42,500 nucleotides of DNA, taken from the NCBI RefSeq assembly GCF_964340395.1, contig NC_135567.1, forward strand, positions 13,368,091 through 13,410,590, in the 5' to 3' direction. Origin of the DNA: Glandiceps talaboti. Taxonomy: Eukaryota; Hemichordata; Enteropneusta; Spengelidae. Positions 10,226-21,923 of this stretch are shown in pieces (within the stretch, counting starts at the first letter, position 1; each line of letters opens with the position of its first letter). A model generated the notes under the pieces. It saw nothing but the letters and a program-made list of their open reading frames with translations. It was not told the origin of the DNA and searched no databases. A program made the translations under genes and the position numbers.

Positions 10226-10497
10226 AGGATCGGAGGGGATGGAATCATCTACCTTGAATGGACGGTGTATAAACATGTTCAACCACTGTGGTCAACACCC
10301 CGCGCATGCACGTGTACGTCCGCGTGGCGTGGGTAATACCCCCGGGAAATACCAAGTCCACCCCACGGCCGGTCCACTCTCACTCTCATAACATACGGTA
10401 CCATCTCTGTATCCCTCCGTATTTTAGCCAAAACTTATTGTGGCTTTATTTCACTGAAACATTACTTGTTATAAAGTAAATCAGAGACAAAATGAAA

Positions 10498-11480
10498 CCA
10501 CTTTCACAGGTAAATTCTGAATAACAGGTAATAATGGAGACTTCAGGAATATGGGGGGGGGGGTTACTGTTAAAAAATCGGTTTCCGGGGGAGGGCCATA
10601 CTTTAGAAAATTGGATTAGGGGATTATGACATTGACGCTGTGTAATCTAACTTTGCATTATTTTGGCTTGATCCCACCGCTGCCACCATTGTCAATCCCA
10701 CTGCTGCTACACCAACCACTGCCACCATTGTACCATTTTAGTATCAGATGCAGAACACATGAAAATGCTGTGTGTATATAGGGCCCAGGCTATTATATGT
10801 TGGTGATAACTGGTTGGATTTTATGGTAAATCAATTGGGATTGTGTCCTTGCCGCTGACTTTGTCTCGTTTCACACCAAACCAGTATTTTAACTCATGTT
10901 TTTAAATATTCGAAAAGAGGTCGGGGAGTCGAGGGTAATTTTTTAGAGAAACGAAATCTAGGGGGCCGGGGGGGGGGCGCTTTTTAAAATGCGGAATCGG
11001 GGGAGGGTCAAGAGACAGAGCTTAAACCCCTCTGTTATTAATTACTGAGAGTTTCCTAAAGGTAGATTTCTATAATAAAATTATACAAAACAGACGTGGC
11101 TTTTACTTAAAGCGCCGTATCCTCGGCCTCTATAAAACAAACACTACACGAAAAGTCTAATTTACCCACCTTCACCCTACCTGTGTTCCACCTAACTACC
11201 ACCTCTATCCAGGGGTAATTTACGAGACGCAGTAAAATACCAGTTTTGACTGTCTACAGCTCCCCAGGGGGAGAGATCACCGTCTCATACTCACCATATT
11301 TGCACAAACTCTGCTCAAGATTTACCCCGGTGGAAAAAATTGGTCAAATGTAACTTTTCGTATAGTGAAAGTATTATTCTGTTAGCTAATGACATAATAG
11401 CCTGGGTCCTATATACGCATAACATAGTCGCCAGTATATTTATGTTCAAATATTTCAAATGAACATTTTAAACACTATTT
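10498..11480. other. No gene seen; G-run and low-complexity patches
   Basis: Holds runs of G near 10553 and 10970, a short imperfect 'ccactgcCaccattg' repeat around 10675-10730, and no supported exon. The paired 'cgggggaggg' patches near 10587 and 10998 are probably diverged copies of one repeat. Confidence 0.55.
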
Positions 11481-12065
11481 GCCTGTGGCTTAATTAAGAG
11501 CTCAAGAGACAGGAGGCCTTGGTTCGAATCTCACCGGGCCAGAGACAGTTAGTAAGATTCCACCACCACACTGATAGATTTTAAAGGTATTTGTTGTTTC
11601 CCACTGTCCACCACGGTGAGTTTGTGGTTGTCATAAACGGGTATGCCTGTATTTGGATGTAATTGATCCAGGCCAGACAGTAGACTATGGAGTCATATGA
11701 TGGGTGAATGGTTAGCGTGACCGGCTTGGAATCTACAGGTTGCAGGCTCGAACCTGCAACCTGTAGATTCCGAGCCCCTTGTTTTTTTTTCGAGCCTGCT
11801 GTTTGTTTCTGAGTGGTTAAAGTCCTTGGGAAGATTTGAACCACGACTGTGCCTCAGTCAACCTAGCTGGGGACCTGGTAGGATTCAGGTTGCAATGTGA
11901 AGGCTTTAATCCTATGCGCTTAAATGGCTGCAATGGATTGTATGCTCCCCGGGGAGTTGAGGAAGACTAACGGCCGTTGTGCCGTTCTGATCCGAGCCAT
12001 GGGTAATAATTAGCGCTTTGAGCACGGAGTGGGAAAGCTATATAAGAAACCAACATTATTATTAG
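11481..12065 (+). mobile_element. tRNA-derived SINE material with two tRNA-like heads
   Basis: A first head carries a pol III B-box-like ggttcgaatct at 11521-11531. A second has an A-box-like tggttagcgtgac at 11708-11720 and the B-box-like ggctcgaacctg at 11745-11756. The body contains 'gtgcctcagtcaacc.agctggg.acctggta', a block I associate with dispersed metazoan SINEs. The 3' end runs gcgctttgagcacgg...agctatataag... followed by (ATT)n, resembling L2-type SINE/LINE tails. No intact tRNA cloverleaf is present. The element is either rearranged or two nested copies. Confidence 0.6.
11728..11771. repeat. Perfect 19-bp inverted repeat at SINE head
   Basis: Positions 11728-11746 are the exact inverse of 11753-11771, with a 6-base loop ctcgaa. 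The arms contain the tRNA-like B-box region, so this is probably two SINE heads meeting in opposite orientation, or a foldback made during insertion. Confidence 0.9.
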
Positions 12066-12528
12066 ACTAGATCATAGATGAGCGGACAACGGACAACCTC
12101 AGGACAACATCTCCACGCCACCACATTATCACCAATATCTTGCCACACTGTTCCCCCTTTACTACTGTGAGACCCACCTCTCTATTTCTCACACCGCAAC
12201 TAAGAGTTAATTCACTGCATTTTACTGATATGATGTTTCACGGGTAGCACCACAGGGGCACGTATTATTGCTTTGACGTTTTCCTAAGAATACATCGTAC
12301 GAATCCTGCTGCTACAAATGTATCAATCTTTTTATACTAGTAGAAATAACACCACAGGTGTTGTTCCTCACAAGCACTTTTTTTTTAAGTGGCAAATATT
12401 ATACCAACTTAATTTCGTGTCCATTATTTTCTGTCTTTTTTCAAACTGATGTTTAGTTTTTTTAGTAAGATTATTCGTACACGTGTTTAGTCGTTCATCA
12501 GGATTATCTAGACACCAAATGTGAATTT

Positions 12529-12640
12529 TGATCATAATTTCATATCGTAACAGTTTTATCATTGGACAGTAAAATGTAATTTATTACTTTGGAACAGTAA
12601 ATTAGAAAATACTGCGACGGTTTATCATAGTGTTGTCTAT
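12529..12640. repeat. 112-bp direct repeat, copy A
   Basis: The stretch from tgatcataatttcatatcg to gtgttgtctat recurs at 12772-12883, apparently without change, at an offset of 243 bases. The 131 bases between the copies are not repeated. The arrangement suits a local duplication or recombination footprint rather than an array. Confidence 0.9.
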
Positions 12641-12771
12641 ATAGTGCTCAATCGGGGGTTCAATTGTTTAGATGAGCCATTAACAAGAAAATTACAAGAA
12701 TGCAATTTGTCAGAGCTTTAATCCCAAATTTTTGGTGGAATTTGTGAGGCTGATGTTAAATTAAATGATGG

Positions 12772-12883
12772 TGATCATAATTTCATATCGTAACAGTTTT
12801 ATCATTGGACAGTAAAATGTAATTTATTACTTTGGAACAGTAAATTAGAAAATACTGCGACGGTTTATCATAGTGTTGTCTAT
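12772..12883. repeat. 112-bp direct repeat, copy B
   Basis: Second copy of 12529-12640. To its right the sequence becomes CpG-richer, with two CACGTG E-boxes (near 13130 and 13191). A 147-codon minus frame overlaps the area but has no recognisable domain, so I do not call it a gene. Confidence 0.9.
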
Positions 12884-13229
12884 TGAATAGTCCGTACATG
12901 CTAACGTTGTATCGAATTATCTCTGACCCGTACCCCTTGGTATTGATACCACGGATAGCACTAGACAACGTAGTAACAACGGTTGCCATGTCAACAGGGT
13001 TAGTACATGTGCAGTGCAGCTTGCTGTCAGTCCGATATGAATGGGCAAGTCGAGAAAAATTTCTTGTTTCTACGTTTTTACATGATACATAAATAGACTC
13101 CATGGTGCACGATTCGTGTGCGTGACTTGCACGTGTTCTTTTACTGGCAACGTTCCAAATGTAAACACGCTGACCTTTAACCTTACCTATCACGTGCACA
13201 ACGCGGTGAATGATCAGAAAATGCACGAT

Positions 13230-14190
13230 TCACGCAAACATAGGATATAGCATATGCCGCAATGTTATGTACAGTGTTGTTGTGGGTTAACATTTTGACT
13301 GGCCATCGATTTAGAAACCATGCCACTTCCCTGGAACGATTCCATGTGTTTTAATACTACTAGTTTGATAAACCATGGGTGTATTAGTGAGAATACATCC
13401 ATGGATAAACAACGCACGTTACACCATATGGGCTACTTCCTCCCATGGCCCAATTGGCCCAATAAGGCCTAATATTACTATTAATAAAAAAAATTGTGTG
13501 ATTCCGATTACGCTAAATTTTAGAATAGGTGGGGTAGGTAGATTTTTTTATTTTACTATATTTTATTTCATGTGTGAGTGTCTAGTTCAGGTTTTCCATT
13601 GTTTTCCAAATGGTCTATGTGTTGTTTATTTCTTCCTATCACTGAGTATCAGATCTACAACCATGGCAGATTGGAAGAAAATATTTACTTTGTCTTTTTA
13701 AGTTGATGTCAGTTTCCACACCCACTATTTCTTGTGAGACTTCACAACTTTTGTGATTGTATTATGTTTTTTTTTCTCGAATACGTAAAACAAAAGTTTA
13801 GGGTCAGCGTGAAAAGCTAGGTGGAGTCGGGTAACCAGAACCAAACAATTATTTTTATTAGGCCTAAATGACAAATTACACTTCATCCCCTTTTGTACTT
13901 TCTTCTCTTGCAATAACATGTAAATATGTTATCAATATTCTCACACAATAATTTTTTATCCTCTGTATCTATCGATCTACCTATTTACATTTCTTGACTG
14001 TGGTCTCCAACATGCAGGACTGTGACAGACAAGACAGACTGACATCTCAGGCTCAGTTTGAGATACTTTCGAGCTGATAAAAAATGTTAGGTTTTTTCAT
14101 ATTTATGGTCGGTATGTAAAGTTTTGATTTCAATTAAACAAGAATACACAAACAAAATAACATATCTGTGAATAAATTTGTTGCAAAAAT
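13230..14190. other. No gene seen
   Basis: AT-rich sequence with several T and A runs. Short frames on both strands have no protein-like signature, and no splice pair can be supported. Confidence 0.5.
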
Positions 14191-14199
14191 GACAAAATG

Positions 14200-14640
14200 G
14201 TGGGTTTGAAAGCGGCAAGATCAAAGCAGAACCTCAAGGACGACAACGTGCCTCAGCCTCGTCCATTTTATCATTTAACCTCGTTCAAGAAACGAATAAA
14301 AAGCGCACGTTGTTTTGCGCACTCATATCGACTTCATTGTGTTATTTTACCAGAGCTGGTCGCTTTATGGCCGATCAAACAATGGAGGTATATATCGCTT
14401 GAAAAGTCCCTGGTTTGATCGAAAAAGAGCTTTACCCCCGTTCTCAAGTAACATGTCCAACCCACAATGCACTGTAAACTCTTAGCAGGGAACACATCAG
14501 AACTAGGGTATGTACGTCATTGGCAGTCTGCCGGTACTAGCACTATAACTGTTTAGCCGAGAAGTGGGGTCTGGGTGACTGACGCTCTGTTCTGTGGTTT
14601 GCGTTTCCGCATGGTGTTGCCTTCCAAGGTATGTGTGCAT
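14200..14640 (+). promoter_or_regulatory. Candidate promoter and untranslated first exon of the zinc-finger gene
   Basis: This patch is CpG-richer than its surroundings and has a TATA-like ggtatatatcgc at about 14387-14398. A good splice donor, ccttccaag|gtatgtgt, falls at 14628/14629. The exon that would end there has no clear plus-strand coding sequence, which fits a 5' untranslated exon. The next supported acceptor of matching use is at 21869/21870, implying an intron of about 7.2 kb. The link is inference: nothing but position and strand connects the two, and an unrelated transcript is equally possible. Confidence 0.35.
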
Positions 14641-15756
14641 GTAAATCCTATCTAGTGTTTTCTCCAAAAAGTTTTCACGTAGTCATGTTGTACTTGTCTT
14701 GACCGTGTAAATGGTCTAGCTATCGGTCGGTAGATTTTGGGGACCGCACGCCATCTTTGTTTAAATCGTGGCTCCAGATAATGGCCGCGGCGAAATTTTC
14801 CGCATGAGTTGTAGGCAAACATTGTAAATAAAGAACAAAAACAAAGCTTTGAGTTTTGCAAGTTAAAAGTAAAGTGTACCATTGATTACTGTATCAAAAA
14901 GTCGAGTTTTGTTGACATTCGGTCGAGATATGTTGTTGAGAGAAAAATCACTGGCCAGGGAACATGTATAATGTATGTCGCTGAACAAACAGATTATCCA
15001 TGTTGCCGCCAATTATCAGCAGGATCACGTGTTCGCGATGTGCTATAAAATTAGCATTTCTCAAGGTTTGAAACTCTGTCCAGTTTTCACACAAAAAAAA
15101 TGAAAGTTGTTTCACTTTTCAGATTTTCATTTTTTTCTGTTGTACAATTTTGATTAGAGCTGAATAGGAAAAGTACTTGTTTCTGCTGGTAAAATTTTTC
15201 TCCAAAATGCAATATTTTTTCTGAACTTCTCATTTGTGATGTCGTAAAATCGATCTTGACGACACAATTCCATTATTGGAGTATTTCAACTAGTGGCCAA
15301 GAGTAACACAAACGCAGTAATAATTGCATAGACAAGAGTCTATAAGACCTTGAATTTAAAAATGGCCTCTCCTATGTGACAGTGAGGGAAAATATTTCTC
15401 TAGCTGTCTGTCATTTTTGGGAGTTTGAGTATAAATAGTTTCTTTCTCTGTATTTTTAACTTTTTTTCTCTCAAAATTTTAAATATCAACATAAACTGTA
15501 AGCAGAAATCTGTAGAAATACTGAGATGATAGTTTTGAATGAAGGTTTTCATTGTCCGTGATGTAACAGTGTGGCCCAGTCAATGATCATAAACTTTTCT
15601 TAATTTTGTGAAATATTTTTTAGATTTGTTTGTCCGTGGATCAGCTGAGTTTGGTGTTAGGAACTGAGTTTGATTCAGTCGTCAGTGCTGTTTGTCCATC
15701 AATTTCTAGGCTTGCTTGTAGACATTTACTTGTGTAGAGTTACAATAAAACTACAT

Positions 15757-15931
15757 CATTCAGTGTGTACTGTAAGCCAATTTGACACACCACTGATGTA
15801 CACAATTTCTAGTGACGCACCAAAATTTGGTGTTCTCCTATGTCTTACTATGTGGTGACTCGCACGAAATCCCAGTTTTTCTCATTTTTACTCACAACTA
15901 CAAAATTTGGCTATCATTAGAGGGCACACTG
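15757..15931. mobile_element. hAT-type MITE, copy 2
   Basis: Same family and orientation as 1070-1240, with the shared core 'acgcaccaaaatttggtgttctcc' and right end ttagagggcacactg. The left end has decayed (cagtgtgtactgtaagcc at 15761). The octamer aactacat occurs on both sides (15749-15756 and 15932-15939), offset by four bases on the left. It may be the target duplication with a small insertion next to it. Confidence 0.7.
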
Positions 15932-18900
15932 AACTACATGTTTTGCTCCCAACAAAGAAAACTTAACTCCTATGTTCAGTTTGATTGTGTTGTACAGTGA
16001 AAAGTTTGATCTCAAATTTGCATATTAATGGAGGTCATCAAACACCTGGGTAATTTGTGTTACCAAAATGCACAGGTGTGATCAAAGTATTTCCAATTTT
16101 AGGTAATAGCCTGCAGCTTTCACACTTTCGCATCAGTAAAATATATCTATAGACCACCTGGCAAAGGGGTTAATTTCTTATTTGAGCTCAAGACTGATTA
16201 CCATTTTCCATGGACTATGATCAGAAAACTTGATATGTCTGGTTTGCTTAGGGTGTTGGGGCCCAAAGAAGGTTAATGTTGTGCTGACGTTATGCAAATG
16301 TAACCTGTCAGGTCAGCACCTGGGAGAAGTGTATTGTTTAAGAAAAATACGCTGAGTGTACAGCTGTTTTCATTGTAGTGTTACATGTATGTTTCTCATT
16401 GTAATGCAAAGTGAAGAACCTGCAGATTTCATGATATAACTTTCTTGTCAGATATCTAATTTTGTCTTTGATGAAATATGTGACATTGGTGAAAAAAAAG
16501 CTGTTGAGTAATTCCTATTCGCTAGCCGAAGTCTTTGGGTACGTGTTTTGCATATGCCTGTACCACACAACTGAAGATTGCCAATGAACTTGGATGGTAG
16601 TAAACAGACAAATTTGTCAAAAAGTGTGCTGGTGTTGACGTGGAAGTAGTCTGGATATCAATGTGGTCTCTAAGACAGTTGTGAGAGATTCATTTAAGGA
16701 TAGCATGAGACTAAACTTGCCTGTCAGTAACATGGAAGTGTACTAGTCATTACAGAGTGCAGTTTCCACTGGCCAATCAGCAACAAGGAGTGACCTTGAC
16801 CTCCCTTGGCAAGATGCCAATACTTGACATTACCCTGCCTGTGCTTATTATGTAACAAACTAACATACACAGTTTATGGCAATGGGGAGAGAGGGGTCTT
16901 TCAGAGAGTGGTATGTAATTTTGTTGGGTTGTTACTGCTGTTTTTAACAGTGGTTGTATTTCATTGTTATATATTCAGTTAAATATTCTATTCTCTTCGA
17001 ATGAGACAATGTCAGCCCTTCTCTACATATTTTGATGTCCCTGATATCCTGAAACAGTATGGAGCCCAGGTACGATTTATGTGGAGTCACTGGTTTAAAT
17101 TTTGCTATGGTTTGCGAAGCCTAATAACTGAAGTGAAAACCTGGTAAAATTTGTAAACTTTCAATACCTTTGTACATGTACCTGTGTTGTCTTTATTGTT
17201 GTAGGGTCAACATCATAAAAGTTCTTCCTTTCGTGCAAGTCTTCACACAGTACATGATAGCTAGGGAGAACGTCAAAAATTGAGATGGGTCGGTCACAAG
17301 AAACTGCTATACGTCAGCGGCATCTCAAATTTGCTTAGCGAGTACACCTCCTTGTAGGACACCATTGGGAACTCAGGTAGATTTTACCTACTTACTGCCG
17401 TAACAGGAACGCTGGTGTTCAGTTATCGTCCTTCGAGCAGTAGCTGTAGGTAGAATATTTTCAGGAATTTGATGGAAAAGCATTGCCTTGCAGGATTTTA
17501 TTCGTTTTATGAATTCTTTTATTCTTTTTTTTATAAGGAAATGCATAATTTCTAATTAAAAACTGAAAAATAATGTCGTCTAAAAGACTCAAATCAATAA
17601 AATAACACCGAATTTTCTCAGTTCTCTGTACAGGAGGGGAAAATAATAATTTCACTCAAAGTTTGAGGAAAAATGCTAGCAACGTTTTGGGTAGGTCAAA
17701 TATGACAGCCGTAATAGATGTTGAATAAATTAGGTCTGTATAATATTTTATGTCAGTTACATACTTGGCATCCCTAGGTAGTTTATAAAAGTTAAAATCT
17801 TACTAGAAGTTATTTGAAGTCTTTTTGTTGCATTATTAAGTCGTCTTTGGATTAAACTGTTGTATACAGAATGAAAGATAGACAAAATGGCCGCCAGATT
17901 TTGGTACATTTATGCAAATTAGGTTTCTTTACAATTTGTCTCTGTGACTACAGTACACTACATACATGTGCAGTATTAGAATCCCTTTCTCATTTTCTAG
18001 CATGATGCAGTTGCTAACCCTTTCAATGCTGGTAAGGTTTAACTATGTTAGTGGAAGTTAGTGCCAGCCTAGTGTTAGCACTGATCAAGGGCGTGTAAGA
18101 GAATTACACCTCCATCATGCACTGAGCTAGTCTGAAGTTAACATAGGACTGATACAGGTATTAAATCTTCAAGATGTTAACACATACTGGTGAGATTTTA
18201 GTGTCAGCCTAGTGTTAGCACTGAGCTAGTCAACATAGGACTGAGCAACCCAAATAACGACTAACAAATTAAAATTAAAAAAAAACAACCTACATTTCTT
18301 TATAATATTGCAGTTTGCATGTAATATTATGAAAATTAATGAATGAGATGAGAACTGTGAATTTTGTTGTTGTGAGAATTTATTCTTGTACACTGTACAG
18401 TATACATATGGCATTGAAAACCCTGGAAACCATTTGCACTGGAGCACTTTGAAGTCAGTTCTGTGGCAACACTTCTCATTTAAAGAGAAAATATGCATCT
18501 CTCCCTGAGGGGCCTCTCTGTTGACAATAGCTGGATTTTAAAAGTGGTCAAGAAAATAGTGTATGGCATCAAACAGCTCTGTTTAATGTATGGCATCAAA
18601 CAGCTCTGTTATGTAATGTATATAAACATGTGTGCAGCTGACACACATGTGTACATCATGTACATGTACACACACGCCGTGACACATACAGCATTAGAAA
18701 ACACACAACTAGCACACACACACACACACACACACACATACTAATCATACACCATACATAACTGGCACACACAACTAGCAAGCACACACTGCCACACATA
18801 TGCAAATTTGTATCCCTCAATGACACATCTATAGCTGTTGCAAATAATCAAGCATCTAGGGGGTCTTGGTCTGTAACAAAAGCTAAGTAGCTAGCATAGA

Positions 18901-20690
18901 TACCAAGTGGAGAATTGACTTTTTCAACTATTACTGTGTTACAAGCAAATATATCGTACAGATTATTGTATGAATTATAGCAATTTCAACTCCAATTATT
19001 TGTCATAAAGTTGTTAATCTGTAATTTTCTGACAAGTAATGTGAATCCCTGTGAGGAAATATTCATAATGTTTGCAAGTAGCTGTTCCATGTATCAGTTC
19101 AACTCCCTCTGATGACTGGTTATTATTCAGGTTCCAGGGCCATTTCTATTTATAGGTGTGGCAGACAGTAAGAGCAGCTGTAAAATACTTGACAACCACC
19201 TTTATCATATATTCTCAGTTCTATATTTGCATATTAACCCAAATTCAATTTTACAACCTCAACGCAAAATTTAGAGAAAAAAAATGTTTTCAGCTCAGCT
19301 AGATAGTTGAAACAGTTCAGATATATTCACTGTTTGATACTAGACGTTCCAGGCTTGTGGCGGCCATCTTTCTTTTGTGTAATGAGTAACATGTGATAGT
19401 CTAACTAGCGTGACCATGAAATCATTTTTCAAGTGTTTGTATAATTCCTACAATAAATTACTTGATATCAAACAATGTTGTTACCTCCACACATGCAATT
19501 TTCCATTAAAGGGGATAACACCCCAATTTTTTTATATTTTTTTTATTTGTCATCAAGGTTGGTTTTTTAATCATAATTATCTCTCAGGGAATTGCGTGGT
19601 AGAAAGAGGATTAAAAAGTGGAATGTTAGACAGGGGTTTGAGAATCACTGAGGACTTGACATTAGCAGTATTTAGTCTAGGGCACAGACTACTTGACACC
19701 ATAACTTGACTTCCAAATTTATAATATATGACCTGTGACTTCTCAACACATCATGTATTATGTAATTGATATAAATGAATGTTGTTGTCAGTTGAATAAA
19801 GGAAGATCTGTAAATTTACTAAGAGGACTTTTACTGACAGTGATAAACTAAAACTTGGTTTCCAGCTCAATTAGAGATTATTTAGAAAACTTAGTCTTTC
19901 TCAATTTTATTAGTCTAGAGGCTACATGTATCTGTGGCTTCAAATCTCAAGATCTCTCTCCACTCCATCTAGTTCAATGAGAATCATCAGACCCAATAGC
20001 TATTCATGCAAATATACCCTCAATTGTTGAATTGATGTAACCAGTGTATAAGTAGCATTCTAATAACCTTTGACCCTACTAGCCATTGATGTAGGGGCTA
20101 TGATCTGACAAATATACCATATTTGGATATATTCATTAGGTAACTAATAACACTGTCTAACATATCACTTGTTATTGGTCAGAATTCTGTGATTGATTAA
20201 CAAAGACCTGATGTTTCAATGACCGTCATGTTTCAATGACTGTGTCGGTGGCTTTGTTTGTATTTGAAATTGTAAACATGATGATTTAATGACTGTGGGT
20301 GACTTTGTTTGGATTTGAAACCTCACTGAGCTAGATCATAGATCCCAGCTGAGAATCAAAGCCATGGATAGCCTCTAGACTGCAATTTGACTCAAAAAAT
20401 GTCTCTCATTTATTACGATGAAATTCAAATGACTAGTGTGAAAGGAATAGACACAACTGGGATTTTCAAGATAAACTCAATTGATAAGACCCCTGTATAT
20501 AAAGAATTACACTGTTTGGAAAGTCATATTCAAACACTGAACACCAAGTGTGGTTATGACAGGAGGTAGTAAAATACTAGATACTAATAAAACTAGACTG
20601 ACTGTTAGTAAGCACACTATTTTTGTAGACAATGTTACAATACGATGGATTGAACGTTAGACTGAAATTGAACACTAGACATCTATTTTT
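15932..20690. other. Probable long intron or intergenic stretch
   Basis: Apart from the short frame at 17001-17147, I see no exon I would defend. Notable items are a small duplication of 'gtatggcatcaaacagctctgtt' near 18560-18610, an (AC)n tract at 18716-18740, and paired 'gtgccagcctagtgttagcactga' blocks near 18061 and 18202. If the first exon lies at 14.6 kb, this whole stretch is intron 1 of the zinc-finger gene. Confidence 0.5.
17001..17147 (+). other. Exon-like short frame of uncertain status
   Basis: An ATG frame of 48 codons whose first part reads MRQCQPFSTYFDVPDILKQY, more protein-like than its surroundings. It is followed by ggagcccag|gtacga, a plausible splice donor at 17069/17070. 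The frame is closed upstream by a stop. It could be a small coding exon in the long intron, a fossil exon of a duplicated gene, or chance. I know no matching family. Confidence 0.2.
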
Positions 20691-21287
20691 AGTTTCATGA
20701 TATCAGACAGACTGTGATTACCGAGTTCAAATGAACACTGTATTGTGTACATTTCATGATATCAGACACTCTGTGATTACTGAAGTCCAGTGAACACTAT
20801 TGTGTACATTTCATGATATCAGACACACTGTGATTACTGAGTTCTAATAAACACTGTATTGTGTACATTCATGATATCAGACACAATGTGATTACTGGGG
20901 TCTGGCGAACACTGTACTGTGTACATTTTATGATATCAGACAAACTGTGATTACTGAGTTCCAATGAACACTGCAGTGACTGCTCTATGTATATTTCATG
21001 ATATCAGACACACTGATTACTGAATTCTAATGAATACTTGTGACTGCACTGTGTACATTTCATGATATCATTATCAGACAGACTGTGATTACTGAGTTCC
21101 AATGAACATTGTACTGTGTACATTTCATGATAATTGATATCAGACACACTGTAATTACTGAGGTCCAGTGAACACTGTATTGTGTACATTTCATGATATC
21201 AGACACACTGTAATTACTGAGGTCCAGTGAACACTGTATTGTGTACATTTCATGATATCAGACACACTGTGATTACTGAGTTCCTAT
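20690..21287. repeat. Minisatellite with 58-66-bp unit, about 10 copies
   Basis: The unit 'catgatatcagacacactgtgattactgag' recurs about ten times with spacing from about 57 to 66 bases, copies differing by substitutions and small indels. The unit contains the palindrome tgatatca. It lies 600 bases 5' of the coding exon and may sit in the gene's last 5' untranslated intron. Confidence 0.9.
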
Positions 21288-21732
21288 AAAATGTTCTCCC
21301 CACAGTGTGTATATGATATGGGCCCTTCTTCCTACAAACTACTCTATTTGTATGTCAATTTCTAGAAGAAAATACTGGAATGAACTATTAAACTATATTT
21401 TATTTAGGTGACCAATGTTTTCAAATTTTACTAAGGTAGGGGAATCCTAGTAATGAGGAAGGGGGTCTGTTTTAAGTAAAACTTTGTTAGATTTCCATGG
21501 TGACCTGGTTCCTAGTAATGTGATGTTTTTACAAAAAAATGTAAACAGTGTTTTCTCCCCACTATAGAGAAAACATTGTGATATAGGCACTGTCCAGCAC
21601 CTTCCCCTCCCCTCCTTCCTTGCTTGACAGGTGATTCCCCATTGTGTCAATTTAAAATTCTGAGAGAACTATGTTGATGACGATAAATTAATCAATGGTA
21701 AATATTTTAGCTTATATACATGTATATATGAT

Positions 21733-21834
21733 ATGCCCATATTTGGACACATTGGGCTCAAAGCGGGATGTATTGTGCCCATATTTGGTCAACCTATGGT
21801 GCCCGTATTTGGATACAATGTGCCCATAACTGTA
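21733..21834. repeat. Short degenerate repeat before the coding exon
   Basis: The phrase tgcccatatttgg and close variants occur four times between 21735 and 21828 (tgcccatatttgg, tgcccatatttgg, tgcccgtatttgg, tgcccataact). It lies just before the polypyrimidine tract of the acceptor at 21869. Confidence 0.7.
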
Positions 21835-21923
21835 TACCATGACTTATCATTGCCCTTTCTGTCTTATAGGTACTTATTCCTTCATTATTCATCACAAGTC
21901 AGTTTTGAGAGCATCGAGACAAG

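Larger units (their letters stand above)
7869..10497. repeat. Large tandem duplication, unit 2 (2.63 kb)
   Basis: Second copy of the 5320-7868 unit in direct orientation. It is longer by 76 bases: 72 in the (TATG)n tract and 4 in the (TG)n tract. The 1050 bases from the hammerhead to the unit end have the same length in both copies. Sequence 3' of 10497 no longer matches the start of the unit, so there are exactly two copies with no partial third. Near-identity implies a recent event, or else a collapsed or duplicated assembly. Confidence 0.95.

Noticed and set aside
5320-10497. A complete Penelope-like element around the hammerheads
   Set aside because: No reverse transcriptase or GIY-YIG endonuclease sequence is present in any frame of either unit; only the ribozyme is supported.
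11521-11531. Possible tRNA gene
   Set aside because: A B-box-like sequence is present but no cloverleaf or acceptor stem can be formed; it fits a SINE head.
12470-12505. Hammerhead-like ctgatgaacgac on the minus strand
   Set aside because: It has the CTGATGA box but no following GAAA with a paired stem II, so the catalytic core is incomplete.
12783-13226. 147-codon minus frame
   Set aside because: No domain recognised, part of it lies in the 112-bp direct repeat, and no splice or promoter evidence was found.
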